A stretch of 64,000 bases of DNA. Source: Microbacterium stercoris (GTDB lineage Bacteria; Actinomycetota; Actinomycetes; Actinomycetales; Microbacteriaceae). The translations under genes were made by a program, and so were the position numbers. How positions within the stretch are numbered: the first letter of the stretch is position 1; each line of letters begins with the position of its first letter. Of this stretch, positions 37,659-45,737 are shown piece after piece. The notes under the pieces are model-generated. The model did no database searches, was not told the DNA's origin, and saw only the letters and a list, made by a program, of their open reading frames with translations. The stretch is taken from the NCBI RefSeq assembly GCF_017592545.1, contig NZ_JAGFOA010000001.1, positions 1 to 64,000 of the forward strand. The letters run 5' to 3'.

Positions 37659-39274
37659 TGGCCGGCCTCGGACGCGCGAGCGCGATGATCGCCGCGGGCA
37701 CACTGGTGTCCCGCGTGACCGGACTGCTGCGATCGGTTGCGCTCGTCGCCGCGATCGGAGGCTTCGGCAAGGCGTCCGATGCGTTCGGTATCGCGAATCA
37801 GCTGCCGAACTACGTGTTCCAGGTGCTCTCGGCCGGCCTCATCACCGCGGTGCTCGTCCCCCAGATCGTGAAGTGGTCCGCGCGAGACGACGGTGGCAAG
37901 GCGCACCTGTCGAAGCTGTTCACTCTCGGGACGGTCGTACTGTTCGCCGTCACCTTGATCGCCACCGTCGCCGCCCCTTGGCTCGTCCGATTGATGGGCG
38001 CCAACTGGCCCGAGTACCAGGTCGCGCTGGCAACCGCGTTCGCGTACTGGTGTCTGCCCCAGGTCTTCTTCTATGGAATGTTCGCGCTGATCGGCGAGAC
38101 CCTCAACGCCCGCCGCGTGTTCGGGCCGTATGCCTGGGCACCCATCGTGAACAACGTCGTGACGATCGTCGGCTTCGGCGCGTTCATCCTGATCTTCGGG
38201 GGCGAACGCAGCGCGGTCGACCAGTGGGATTCCACGACCATCGCCGTGATGGGCGCAATCACGACCTTCGGCATCGTCGCCCAGACCGTCGTGCTCGTCT
38301 TCTTCTGGCGCCGCACCGGTCTGAGTCTGCGCCCCGACTTCGGCTGGCGCGGGCTGGGTCTCGGCGAGGTGCGCAACCTCGCCGGTTGGAGCTTCGGAAT
38401 GCTGCTGGTGGGCCTCGTGGTCTCCACGGTGCAGCAGCGCGTGATCTCCGGCGCATCCGGAGACAACGCCTCCGCCATGGTGTGGTTCAACGCCTGGCTC
38501 GTCTTTATGCTGCCGTACTCGATCATCGTGATGTCGATCGGCACCCCCTACTTCACGCAGCTCTCGGAGCACGCGTCGGCAGGGCGCGATAAAGAAGTGC
38601 GTGCCGACATCGGGCGATCCATCCGCACCCTCGGCGTGCTGATCGTCATCGCGGCGGCCGCGCTGATGGTCGCCGCGGTGCCCGCGTCGCGCATCTTCAC
38701 CGGCAGTGAGGAGGAGGCCGTCGCCGCGGGCCCCGTGCTCATCGGCTTCCTCGTGGGTCTCGTGCCGCTCGCCGTGCAGTTCGTTGTGCAGCGCACCTTC
38801 TACGCCTATGGCGACACCCGCACGCCCTTCTTCTTCACGGTGTTCCAGGCGGCGATCGCGATCGGCCTCGCCCTGCTGATGCCCTATGTCGCGTCCCTCG
38901 GCTTTCTCACGGCGACGATCGCGCTGTCCCAGTCCCTCTCGAGCCTCGCCCAGGTGATCCTGGCGACATGGCTGCTGCGCCGCCGCCTCGGTCCGCTCGG
39001 CATGGTCGAGAACGTCTGGGCGCTCATCCGGTTCACCCTCGCCGCGATCCCCGCGGGCGCGGTCGCGCTCGTTGTGTACATCCTGAACGGCGGCAACGAC
39101 GGCTGGATGGCTGCCGCGGGGGTCTCCGGCATCCCCGGCAAGCTCCTCGCCGCGGTCGGCACCGGCGTCCTCGGCGTCGTCGCCGTGGTGGTCTACGTGG
39201 CGATCCTCGCGCTCTTCCGGGCCCCCGAACTGCGCACCGCCACGGGCCTCGTGCGTCGTCTCGTCGGCCGCTGA
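37655..39274 (+). CDS. murJ: Lipid II flippase MurJ (MviN)
   Basis: This 539-aa MOP-superfamily protein with about 14 membrane helices flips lipid II across the membrane for peptidoglycan synthesis. The N terminus (AAGTLVSRVTGLLRSVALVAAIG) and helix motifs such as APIVNNVVTIVG and QRTFYAYGDTRTPFFFTV are characteristic. Many actinobacterial MurJ proteins carry a C-terminal kinase-like fusion; this one does not. ATG codons at 37655 and 37658 are both in frame. sigM, which follows murJ in mycobacteria, is absent here. Confidence 0.94.
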   Translation: MMAGLGRASAMIAAGTLVSRVTGLLRSVALVAAIGGFGKASDAFGIANQLPNYVFQVLSAGLITAVLVPQIVKWSARDDGGKAHLSKLFTLGTVVLFAVTLIATVAAPWLVRLMGANWPEYQVALATAFAYWCLPQVFFYGMFALIGETLNARRVFGPYAWAPIVNNVVTIVGFGAFILIFGGERSAVDQWDSTTIAVMGAITTFGIVAQTVVLVFFWRRTGLSLRPDFGWRGLGLGEVRNLAGWSFGMLLVGLVVSTVQQRVISGASGDNASAMVWFNAWLVFMLPYSIIVMSIGTPYFTQLSEHASAGRDKEVRADIGRSIRTLGVLIVIAAAALMVAAVPASRIFTGSEEEAVAAGPVLIGFLVGLVPLAVQFVVQRTFYAYGDTRTPFFFTVFQAAIAIGLALLMPYVASLGFLTATIALSQSLSSLAQVILATWLLRRRLGPLGMVENVWALIRFTLAAIPAGAVALVVYILNGGNDGWMAAAGVSGIPGKLLAAVGTGVLGVVAVVVYVAILALFRAPELRTATGLVRRLVGR

Positions 39275-39323
39275 CCCGCGCTGACCGCGCCCGACCCTCG
39301 CGAGGCCACACCCGCCCCCACGA

Positions 39324-39386
39324 GGGCACATCCCGCGCGCGGGGGCACACCCCGAAGCATGCGCCCTCTCGAGCGAGATGTGTCCC
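39324..39386 (+). terminator. Possible hairpin after murJ
   Basis: GGGCACATC (39324-39332) pairs with GATGTGTCCC (39377-39386) with further GC-rich pairing inside. It shares the words GAGGGCACATC/GATGTGCCCTC with 44256-44320, so it may be a diverged intergenic repeat that works as a terminator. Confidence 0.35.
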
Positions 39387-39510
39387 CGCCGCCCGCACGC
39401 GCGCCCCTACGCACCTTTCCCCGGTCGGCGTCAAGCCTCTCCCGCCGTCCCGTCGGCACTGATTCTCTGGGAATCCGTCGCGGAGAGGCCGCGCGGAGAG
39501 AGGCACCCTC

Positions 39511-39972
39511 ATGAGCACCGCAGCGACCCGCGGCAACGGACGGTACGCGGAGACCCCCGTCCAGAAGGCCGCCCTCGTGTTCGGCATCGTTTTCTTCATC
39601 GTCGGCATCGCCGGATTCATCCCGGGGCTCACGTCGAACGTCGACGCGCTCGAGTTCGCCGGCCACGAGTCGGGAGCGATGCTGCTCGGCATCTTCCAGG
39701 TCTCGATCCTGCACAACATCGTGCACCTGCTCTTCGGCGTGCTCGGCCTGGTCACGGCCCGCACCTTCAGCGGCTCGCGAGGCTTCCTGATCTGGGGTGG
39801 CGCGATCTACGCCGTGCTGTGGATCTACGGCCTTGTTGTGCCGCACGACCACCAGGCCAACTTCGTGCCGCTGAACACCGCCGACAACTGGCTGCACTTC
39901 GTGCTGGCCGCGGCGATGATCGCGCTGGGCGTTCTGCTGGGTCGTCGCGTTCGCGACGCTCGCACCGTCTGA
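39511..39972 (+). CDS. DUF4383 domain-containing membrane protein
   Basis: This 153-aa protein has four membrane helices (~22-42, 60-82, 90-112, 125-143). It matches the DUF4383 family (ILHNIVHLLFGVLGLVTART, then NTADNWLHFVLAAAMIALGV), which is common in Actinobacteria and of unknown function. A GAGAGAGG ribosome site precedes the ATG. It lies alone between murJ and trxB. A long perfect palindrome begins 24 bp after its stop. Confidence 0.88.
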   Translation: MSTAATRGNGRYAETPVQKAALVFGIVFFIVGIAGFIPGLTSNVDALEFAGHESGAMLLGIFQVSILHNIVHLLFGVLGLVTARTFSGSRGFLIWGGAIYAVLWIYGLVVPHDHQANFVPLNTADNWLHFVLAAAMIALGVLLGRRVRDARTV

Positions 39973-39995
39973 CGCATCCGGATTCGTCCGCTTCC

Positions 39996-40043
39996 ACGTC
40001 CGGGCTATTCCATAGATGTTGATCTATGGAATAGCCCGGACGT
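39996..40043. repeat. Perfect 48-bp palindrome (22-bp arms, GTTG loop) before trxB
   Basis: The left arm is 39996-40017 and the right arm 40022-40043, with no mismatch. The centre is AT-rich (CTATTCCATAGAT / ATCTATGGAATAG), unlike the local composition. The right arm contains the -35 of a SigR/SigH-type promoter for trxB. Confidence 0.95.
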
Positions 40044-40053
40044 ACGATGTGTT
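40028..40053 (+). promoter_or_regulatory. SigR/SigH-type promoter of trxB-trxA
   Basis: GGAAT (40028-40032), an 18-bp spacer and GTT (40051-40053) fit the Streptomyces SigR consensus GGAAT-N18-GTT, known to drive trxBA under disulfide stress. TACGAT at 40043-40048 could be an overlapping housekeeping -10. Confidence 0.75.
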
Positions 40054-40079
40054 CTGGCAGTCGAACCAAGGAGGCACTC

Positions 40080-41060
40080 GTGCGACAGCTCACCATCATC
40101 GGATCCGGCCCGGCCGGTTTCACCGCCGCCATCTATGCGGCGCGTGCCAACCTGAAGCCGCTCGTCGTGGCGTCGTCGGTCGAGGTCGGCGGTGAGCTCA
40201 TGAACACCACCGAGGTCGAGAACTTCCCCGGATTCCCCGAGGGCATCATGGGTCCCGACCTGATGGCGAAGATGCAGGAGCAGGCCGAGAAGTTCGGCGC
40301 CGAGATCGCCTACGACGACGTCACCGAGCTGGATCTGTCGGGCGACATCAAGAAGGTCACGCTCGGAAGCGGCCAGGTCGTCGAGACCGAGGCGCTGATC
40401 TACGCGACCGGCTCGGCCTACCGCAAGCTCGGCCTTCCGGGCGAGGAGCGACTGAGCGGCTACGGCGTCTCGTGGTGCGCCACCTGCGACGGCTTCTTCT
40501 TCCGCGAGAAGGAGATCGCGGTCGTCGGCGGCGGCGACTCGGCGATGGAAGAGGCGACGTTCCTCACGAAGTTCGCGTCGAAGGTGTACATCATCCACCG
40601 CCGCGACACCCTCAAGGCCTCGAAGATCATGCAGGAGCGCGCGCTGGCGAACCCGAAGATCGAGTTCATCTGGAACGCCGAGGTGGTCGACATCCTGGGT
40701 GATGGCGCCGTCACCGGCGTGACCCTGAACGACACCGTCACGGGCGAGAAGCGCGACCTGGCGCTCGAGGGCCTCTTCATCGCGATCGGCAACGACCCGC
40801 GCACCCACCTCGTGCACAACAAGCTCGAGCTCACCGAAGAGGGCACGATCGCGGTCGACGGCCGCTCGTCGCGCACCTCGACCGCGGGTGTCTTCGCCGC
40901 CGGCGACGTGATCGACCCGCACTACCGTCAGGCCGTGACGGCCGCTGCATCCGGCACGGTGGCGGCTCTCGACGCCGAGCACTACCTCGCCGCGCGCGGC
41001 GACGCCGGAGCCCCGCTCGTCACGGGCGACCAGCTCGACCAGGACGTCGTCACGGTCTGA
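40080..41060 (+). CDS. trxB: Thioredoxin-disulfide reductase
   Basis: This 326-aa NADPH/FAD enzyme reduces thioredoxin. It has the FAD-binding GSGPAGFTAAIYAARANL (8-25), the redox pair C133/C136 in WCATCDG, the NADPH-binding VVGGGDSAMEEATFL, and the C-terminal GVFAAGDVIDPHYRQAVTAA. The GTG start at 40080 is supported by AAGGAGG at 40068-40074; a longer in-frame ORF begins inside the promoter and is rejected. It is followed by trxA after 64 bp. Confidence 0.96.
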   Translation: MRQLTIIGSGPAGFTAAIYAARANLKPLVVASSVEVGGELMNTTEVENFPGFPEGIMGPDLMAKMQEQAEKFGAEIAYDDVTELDLSGDIKKVTLGSGQVVETEALIYATGSAYRKLGLPGEERLSGYGVSWCATCDGFFFREKEIAVVGGGDSAMEEATFLTKFASKVYIIHRRDTLKASKIMQERALANPKIEFIWNAEVVDILGDGAVTGVTLNDTVTGEKRDLALEGLFIAIGNDPRTHLVHNKLELTEEGTIAVDGRSSRTSTAGVFAAGDVIDPHYRQAVTAAASGTVAALDAEHYLAARGDAGAPLVTGDQLDQDVVTV

Positions 41061-41124
41061 GCGGAACAAACGAGCGGATACGCGCGTTCTCCCTCTTCAC
41101 AGGACTTCCGATTAAGGAGCAATC

Positions 41125-41448
41125 ATGACCGCCAAGGCCACCACCTCGGCCACGTTCGAGCAGGACGTGCTTCAGGCCGAGGGCCCCGTCCTCGTCGACT
41201 TCTGGGCTGCCTGGTGCGGCCCGTGTCGTATGGTCTCCCCGATCCTGGACGAGATCCAGTCGGAGAACCCCGACAAGATCACGATCCTCAAGCTCAACGT
41301 CGATGAGAACCCCGACCTCGCGATGAAGTACCAGATCACGTCGATCCCGGCGATGAAGGTCTTCCAGGGCGGCGAGGTCGCCACCACGATCATCGGCGCA
41401 AAGCCCAAGTTCGCCCTCGAGCAGGACCTCGCAGAGTTCCTCAAGTAA
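41125..41448 (+). CDS. trxA: Thioredoxin
   Basis: This 107-aa disulfide reductant has the WCGPC active site (C31/C34) in VDFWAAWCGPCRM, the cis-Pro in TSIPAMKVF and the C-terminal helix. AAGGAG (41114-41119) precedes the ATG. It lies in an operon with trxB. A 13-bp-stem terminator follows 13 bp after the stop. In the conserved actinobacterial order the next genes would be cwlM-like and parB; here a 16-kb accessory block begins. Confidence 0.97.
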   Translation: MTAKATTSATFEQDVLQAEGPVLVDFWAAWCGPCRMVSPILDEIQSENPDKITILKLNVDENPDLAMKYQITSIPAMKVFQGGEVATTIIGAKPKFALEQDLAEFLK

Positions 41449-41461
41449 GAGCGCTTCACAC

Positions 41462-41491
41462 AGAACCCCCGGCCGCACGGCCGGGGGTTCT
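41462..41491 (+). terminator. Terminator after trxA
   Basis: Perfect 13-bp arms AGAACCCCCGGCC (41462-41474) and GGCCGGGGGTTCT (41479-41491) with a 4-nt loop; TGTCGTT follows. Confidence 0.8.
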
Positions 41492-41506
41492 GTCGTTCCC
41501 GGGTGC

Positions 41507-41679
41507 GGCGTTTCGACTCGCTCCGCTCGCTCAACGAGCGGGTGAGGGGCGGAGCGGGGAAGGGGAGGAGCGGGGTAGGGGAGGAGCGGGGTAGGCGCAG
41601 GGGCGGGGCCGTTGCCCTCACCCTTGCCCCTCCTTCCCTCGTTCGTTGAGCGAGGGAGGAACGACCGAGTCGAAACGCC
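41507..41679. repeat. Inverted pair of modular repeats enclosing a tandem GC element
   Basis: A reverse copy (41507-41540, starting GGCGTTTCGACTCG) and a forward copy (~41638-41679, core GGGAGGAACGACC, ending CGAGTCGAAACGCC) face each other. The interior contains GGGGAGGAGCGGGGTA twice. The pair marks the left edge of the accessory block between trxA and parB. Confidence 0.85.
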
Positions 41680-41724
41680 TCACGCGCGCAGCGCCCGCCG
41701 ATCCTGCGCGCTTCCAGGAATATA

Positions 41725-41767
41725 TGGACCATTCGTCCACTTAGGTATATAGTGAACGCATCGTTCA
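41725..41767 (+). promoter_or_regulatory. Promoter and two TetR-like operators before the SDR operon
   Basis: Palindromes TGGAC-CATTC-GTCCA (41725-41739) and TGAACG-CAT-CGTTCA (41753-41767) have centres 28 bp apart. A plausible promoter lies across them: TGGACC (-35, 41725), a 16-bp spacer, TATAGT (-10, 41747-41752). One site would cover the -35 and the other the start region. Confidence 0.55.
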
Positions 41768-41791
41768 TATAAACCACTCCTGGAGGAAACC

Positions 41792-42535
41792 ATGAACACC
41801 ACTGAGAACCCCACGCGCGTCGCCCTCGTCACCGGCGGATCGGGCGGCATCGGCACCTCGATCGTCGAGCGTCTCGCCGCCGACGGCTTCGCGGTCGCCG
41901 TGCACTACGCCGGTCGCGCCGCGGCCGCAGAGGCGGTCGTCGCCTCCGCCGTCGCGCAGGGCGCCCGTGCGATCGCCGTGCAGGGCGATGTGGCCGATGA
42001 GCACCAGATGGCCCGTGTGTTCGACTCCGTCGAAGCCGAGTTCGGAGGCATCGACGTGGTCGTCAACACCGCGGGGATCATGATCAACGGCCCGATCGCC
42101 ACGTTCGATCTCGCCGACCTCGACCGCATGCACCGCACCAACATCCGCGGCGCCTTCGTCGTCTCGCAGCTCTCGGCCAACCGCCTGCGCTCCGGCGGAG
42201 CGCTGATCAACTTCTCGACCAGCCAGACGCGCGGCCAGCTGGCGGGTTACGGCCCGTACGCGGCGAGCAAGGCGGCGGTCGAGGGGATGACCCTGGTGCT
42301 GGCGCGCGAGCTGCGCGGCAAGGACATCACGGTCAACGCCGTCGCCCCCGGCCCCGTGGCCACCCCGCTCTTCCTCGAGGGGAAGAGCGACGAGCTGATC
42401 GAGCACTTCTCGAAGGTCGTGCCCCTCGAGCGCCTCGGTCAGCCCGATGACGTCGCCGAGGTCGTCGCGCTGCTCGCCGGTCCCGGCCGCTGGATCAACG
42501 GGCAGACCCTGTTCGTCAACGGCGGCCTCGCCTGA
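41792..42535 (+). CDS. SDR family oxidoreductase
   Basis: This 247-aa classical short-chain dehydrogenase has the cofactor motif TGGSGGIGTSI (~14-24), VNTAGIM, a catalytic Ser in NFSTSQTRGQ, and the YGPYAASKAAVEG Y-x3-K pair (~150-154). It has Gly-rich NAD(P) specificity and a C-terminal GRWINGQTLFVNGGLA. CTGGAGGAAACC sets the start. It is the first gene of a two-SDR operon behind paired palindromes. The substrate is unknown. Confidence 0.9.
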   Translation: MNTTENPTRVALVTGGSGGIGTSIVERLAADGFAVAVHYAGRAAAAEAVVASAVAQGARAIAVQGDVADEHQMARVFDSVEAEFGGIDVVVNTAGIMINGPIATFDLADLDRMHRTNIRGAFVVSQLSANRLRSGGALINFSTSQTRGQLAGYGPYAASKAAVEGMTLVLARELRGKDITVNAVAPGPVATPLFLEGKSDELIEHFSKVVPLERLGQPDDVAEVVALLAGPGRWINGQTLFVNGGLA

Positions 42536-42588
42536 TCCGAGCGACCAGAGCCGATCAGATCCGAACCTCAGCGAGAGAGAAGACAGTC

Positions 42589-43485
42589 ATGTCCACACAG
42601 AACATCGTGCTGATCACGGGCGCATCCAGCGGCTTCGGAGCCCTCACCGCGCGTGCGATCGCGCGCTCGGGCGACGTCGTCTACGCCGGGATGCGCGAGA
42701 CAAACGGTCGCAACGCGCCGGCCGTGCAGGCCGCCGCCGACTGGGCCACGGAGCATCGCGCCGACCTGCGCGCGATCGAGCTCGACGTCAATGACGTCGC
42801 CTCGGTCGAGACGGCGGTGCGGCAGATCCTCGCCGAGCACGGTCGTATCGACGTGCTCGTCCACAACGCCGGACACATGGTCGTCGGTCCCGCCGAGGCC
42901 TTCACGCCCGAGCAGCTCGCGGAGCTGTACGACGTCAACGTGCTCTCCACGCAGCGCGTGAACCGCGCCGTGCTGCCCGGGATGCGGGAGCGGGGCGAGG
43001 GCCTGGTCGTCTGGGTCGGCAGCTCGAGCACCCGCGGCGGCACCCCGCCCTACCTCGCGCCGTACTTCGCCGCCAAGGCGGGCATGGATGCGCTGGCGGT
43101 CAGCTATGCCGCGGAGCTCGCGCGATGGGGAGTGGAGACGTCGATCATCGTGCCCGGATCCTTCACCCGGGGCACGAATCACTTCGCGCACTCCGGACGG
43201 CCGGCCGACGCGGATGTCGAAGCGGCCTACGAGACCCGCTACGCCGGCCTGATGGAGCAGGTCGCGACGAAGCTGGCCGCGCTCGCGCCGGCGGACGCCG
43301 ACGCGTCGATGGTCTCCGACGAGATCGCCCGCGTTGTGGCGCTGCCGCGAGGCGAGCGCCCCTTCCGCGTGCACATCGACCCGGCCGACGACGGATCCGA
43401 GGCGGTCTCGTCAGTCGCGGATCGCGTACGCGGGGAGTTCCTCACCCGGGTCGGGCTCGACGACCTCCTCACGATCACACGATGA
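42589..43485 (+). CDS. SDR family oxidoreductase
   Basis: This 298-aa short-chain dehydrogenase has TGASSGFGALTARA (cofactor), VHNAGHMVVGP, Ser in WVGSSSTRGG, and the catalytic pair in YLAPYFAAKAGMDALA. It has a longer C-terminal substrate region than its neighbour. It lies 53 bp downstream of the first SDR gene and is likely co-transcribed. The substrate is unknown. The TetR gene follows after 116 bp with its own promoter-like TAGAAT. Confidence 0.9.
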   Translation: MSTQNIVLITGASSGFGALTARAIARSGDVVYAGMRETNGRNAPAVQAAADWATEHRADLRAIELDVNDVASVETAVRQILAEHGRIDVLVHNAGHMVVGPAEAFTPEQLAELYDVNVLSTQRVNRAVLPGMRERGEGLVVWVGSSSTRGGTPPYLAPYFAAKAGMDALAVSYAAELARWGVETSIIVPGSFTRGTNHFAHSGRPADADVEAAYETRYAGLMEQVATKLAALAPADADASMVSDEIARVVALPRGERPFRVHIDPADDGSEAVSSVADRVRGEFLTRVGLDDLLTITR

Positions 43486-43601
43486 GCATCCCGCCCCGCG
43501 GCGAGGGGTGCGCCGCCCCCGCACGGGCGCGCCCCTCGGCGCGGGCGCTCGCACCGAGCCTCGTTAGAATTCACACGGATCCCCGACCCCCGAGGAGAGC
43601 T

Positions 43602-44204
43602 GTGTCCGAGCAGGAAACGCCCCCGCGTCGCGGTCGCGGCCGGCGCCCCGCAGACGAGGTGCGCACGGACGTCTACAACGCGGTCGGGGAGCTCCTGCTG
43701 TCCGAGGGCATGGCCGACCTGACCTTCGAACGCGTCGCGCGCATCGCCGGCGTGAGCAAGACGACGCTCTACCGCTGGTGGCCGAGCGTGGGTGTGCTCG
43801 CCCTCGACTGCTACAAGCACGCGGTCGAGACGCGCTTCGCCTTTCCGGACACCGGCGACATCCGCACGGATCTCCTCACGCAGATGACCTCCTTCGCGGA
43901 CGTCATGACGCACACCCCGGGCGGACGCATCCTGGCCGAGCTGATCGGGGCGTCGCAGACCGACCCCGAGCTGTCGGCGACCTACCGCGAGCTGTACTCG
44001 TCCGAGCGCCGCGCGCTTGCCGTCGCCCGCCTCGAGATCGCTCAGCAGGCCGGCCAGATCCGGGAGGGCGTCGACCTGCGTGTGCTGGTCGATCAGCTCT
44101 GGGGCGCGATCTACCACCGCGTGCTCATCCCGGACGAGCCGGTCGACGAGGCCTTCATCACGGCGCTGGTCGACAACCTGCTCGGCGGCGTCGCGCCGCG
44201 CTGA
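43602..44204 (+). CDS. TetR family transcriptional regulator
   Basis: This 200-aa regulator has the N-terminal TetR helix-turn-helix (VYNAVGELLLSEGMADLTFERVARIAGVSKTTLYRWWPS, ~22-60) and the TetR_C-type ligand domain. The GTG start at 43602 has CGAGGAGAG upstream; the longer in-frame reading overlaps the SDR gene and is rejected. A -10-like TAGAAT lies at 43565-43570. It may control the two upstream SDR genes through the palindromes at 41725-41767, which is inferred from proximity. Confidence 0.9.
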   Translation: MSEQETPPRRGRGRRPADEVRTDVYNAVGELLLSEGMADLTFERVARIAGVSKTTLYRWWPSVGVLALDCYKHAVETRFAFPDTGDIRTDLLTQMTSFADVMTHTPGGRILAELIGASQTDPELSATYRELYSSERRALAVARLEIAQQAGQIREGVDLRVLVDQLWGAIYHRVLIPDEPVDEAFITALVDNLLGGVAPR

Positions 44205-44255
44205 GTCTCGCCCCTCGCCGAGCCCCGCGCCACGCCGGGCCGCCCGGCAACACAC

Positions 44256-44301
44256 CGATCCCGCGAGCACACACCCGGCAGGATGTGGTCTCGCGGGATC
44301 G
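44256..44301. terminator. Bidirectional hairpin between tetR and the SRPBCC gene
   Basis: Perfect 12-bp arms CGATCCCGCGAG (44256-44267) and CTCGCGGGATCG (44290-44301) lie between convergent genes. GATGTGCCCTCGCG follows and is shared with the region after murJ. Confidence 0.65.
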
Positions 44302-44323
44302 ATGTGCCCTCGCGTGAAGACGG

Positions 44324-45292
44324 TCAGACGAGCACGTCCTCCAGTCGCGCGTAGCTCGTCTCCATCCCATCCGTCATGCCGGTGGCGAGCACGGTCTCGC
44401 GCATCTCGGCGCTCGGATACGTGATCACCAGCGTGAGCAGCGTGCCGCCCTCGACGGGCGTGAGGGTCAGCTCGTTGCGGGCCGGATCTCCGGGCATGCC
44501 GATCATCGACTCCGTGGTGACCTCGCGGTGCGGCGGCTCCGATTCCAGCAGTTCGCCCTCGAAGCCGAACCCATCGGATCCGTCCTCCCGGGTCCACTCC
44601 TGGCGGAAGCGCCCGCCGACCTCCGGGGCCTGTTCGGCCACGGTCATGATCCAGCCGTCGGGGCCCTTGAGCCACTGCTTCATCAGCTCGGGCTCGTGGT
44701 GCGCCCGCCACACCTGATCGACGGATCCGCGGATCACCCGGCTCACGCGCACCTGGGTGTCGCCGATCAGCTGGGCGGCGACAGGCAGCTCGGCGGCGAA
44801 CGAGCGCAGGTCATCGAGCACGGCGTCGATCTGGCCCATGGCCGCCTTCGTGCCCTCTTCCATCCCCATCTCGACGAGCTGCTCGAGCGCCTCGAGCGAG
44901 GGGAACGTCGCGACCGTCACCAGCCGCGAGCCGCCGTCGGTCTCCTCGAACCCGAAGGTCATCACCGTCAGGGGCAGGTCGGTGTTCAGCGTGCCGTCCT
45001 CGCGAGCGAAGCCGTCACGCACGGTGAACGAGCGCCCCTCGTCGACGGCGTCGAAGAGCCACAGGCCGCCGGCCCGCTCGCCGTCCGGACCGGTCATGTA
45101 GTAGTGCGACTCGCCGCCCTCGAACACGTCGTGCCGCGTGAAGGTGGCGGGCCACTCGGGCGGACCCCAGAAGCGCTCGATCTGGCGCGGGTCGACATAG
45201 GCGTCCCAGAGCCGGCGCACGGGCACCGGGAAGTCGGCCGTGATGGTCATCGTCAGGGCGTCGAGGTCCTTCTCGACAGAGGTGAGAGGCAT
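44324..45292 (-). CDS. SRPBCC (AHSA1-type) protein with two START-like domains
   Basis: This 322-aa cytosolic protein is made of two tandem AHSA1/SRPBCC folds. The first is ~12-150 (FPVPVRRLWDAYVDPRQIERFWGPPEWP) and the second ~175-320 (VIRGSVDQVWRAHHEPELMKQWLKGPDGW). The paired motifs V-x-LWDA-x3-P and W(G/L)-x-P are the family hallmarks. It is encoded 33 bp downstream of an ArsR-type repressor gene, an arrangement seen very often for SRPBCC-ArsR pairs. Ligand or client unknown. Confidence 0.88.
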   Translation of the reverse strand: MPLTSVEKDLDALTMTITADFPVPVRRLWDAYVDPRQIERFWGPPEWPATFTRHDVFEGGESHYYMTGPDGERAGGLWLFDAVDEGRSFTVRDGFAREDGTLNTDLPLTVMTFGFEETDGGSRLVTVATFPSLEALEQLVEMGMEEGTKAAMGQIDAVLDDLRSFAAELPVAAQLIGDTQVRVSRVIRGSVDQVWRAHHEPELMKQWLKGPDGWIMTVAEQAPEVGGRFRQEWTREDGSDGFGFEGELLESEPPHREVTTESMIGMPGDPARNELTLTPVEGGTLLTLVITYPSAEMRETVLATGMTDGMETSYARLEDVLV

Positions 45293-45325
45293 GGGTGTCT
45301 TCCTCGGTTGATTCGGTCAGTCGTG

Positions 45326-45661
45326 TCAGTCATCGGTGAGCAGCTCGTCGAGGCGCGTCATGCGGCCCCGCCAGATCTGCTCGAAGCGGTCGAGCAGCGC
45401 CTGGGCGCGCTTGATCCGCTCCGGATCGCCGCGGACGATGCGTTCGCGGCCCTGCGGGTGCTTCGTCACAAGACCCGCCCCTTCCAGCACAGCGACGTGC
45501 TTCTGCACCGCCGCGAAGGACATGTCGTAGGCGGCGGCGAGCTGCGACACCGTCGCCTCTCCCTCGAGGGTGCGGCGGAGGATGTCGCGGCGCGTCGCAT
45601 CGGCGAGTGCCCGGAACATCCGGTCGATCTCGTCGTCGGTGAGCTCAGTTCGTACAACCAT
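45326..45661 (-). CDS. ArsR/SmtB family regulator
   Basis: This 111-aa winged-helix repressor (RMFRALADATRRDILRRTLEGEATVSQLAAAYDMSFAAVQKHVAVLEGAGLV) lacks the Cys-rich metal sites of ArsR/CadC. It belongs to the type paired with SRPBCC proteins. The start at 45661 (MVVRTELTDDE) sits inside a perfect palindrome, so autorepression is likely. A minus-strand -10-like TATCGT (45675-45670) is close enough for a leaderless transcript. Confidence 0.9.
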   Translation of the reverse strand: MVVRTELTDDEIDRMFRALADATRRDILRRTLEGEATVSQLAAAYDMSFAAVQKHVAVLEGAGLVTKHPQGRERIVRGDPERIKRAQALLDRFEQIWRGRMTRLDELLTDD

Positions 45662-45672
45662 TTGGTTGTACG
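45651..45672. promoter_or_regulatory. ArsR operator spanning the arsR start codon
   Basis: Perfect 10-bp arms CGTACAACCA (45651-45660) and TGGTTGTACG (45663-45672) with TT between. It covers the -10 and the ATG of the ArsR-SRPBCC operon. The consensus GTACAACC-n-GGTTGTAC is AT-richer than its surroundings. Confidence 0.8.
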
Positions 45673-45737
45673 ATAGCGCATCCCGAGGCGATGTCAACAG
45701 GGTGTTTGTCGGAAGCGTGCCGTGCCGCGACATCCGG

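Noticed and set aside
41507-41679. Insertion sequence or transposase remnant between the inverted repeats
   Set aside because: Only ~100 bp lie between the arms and no transposase coding is visible; treated as an inverted pair of the repeat family.
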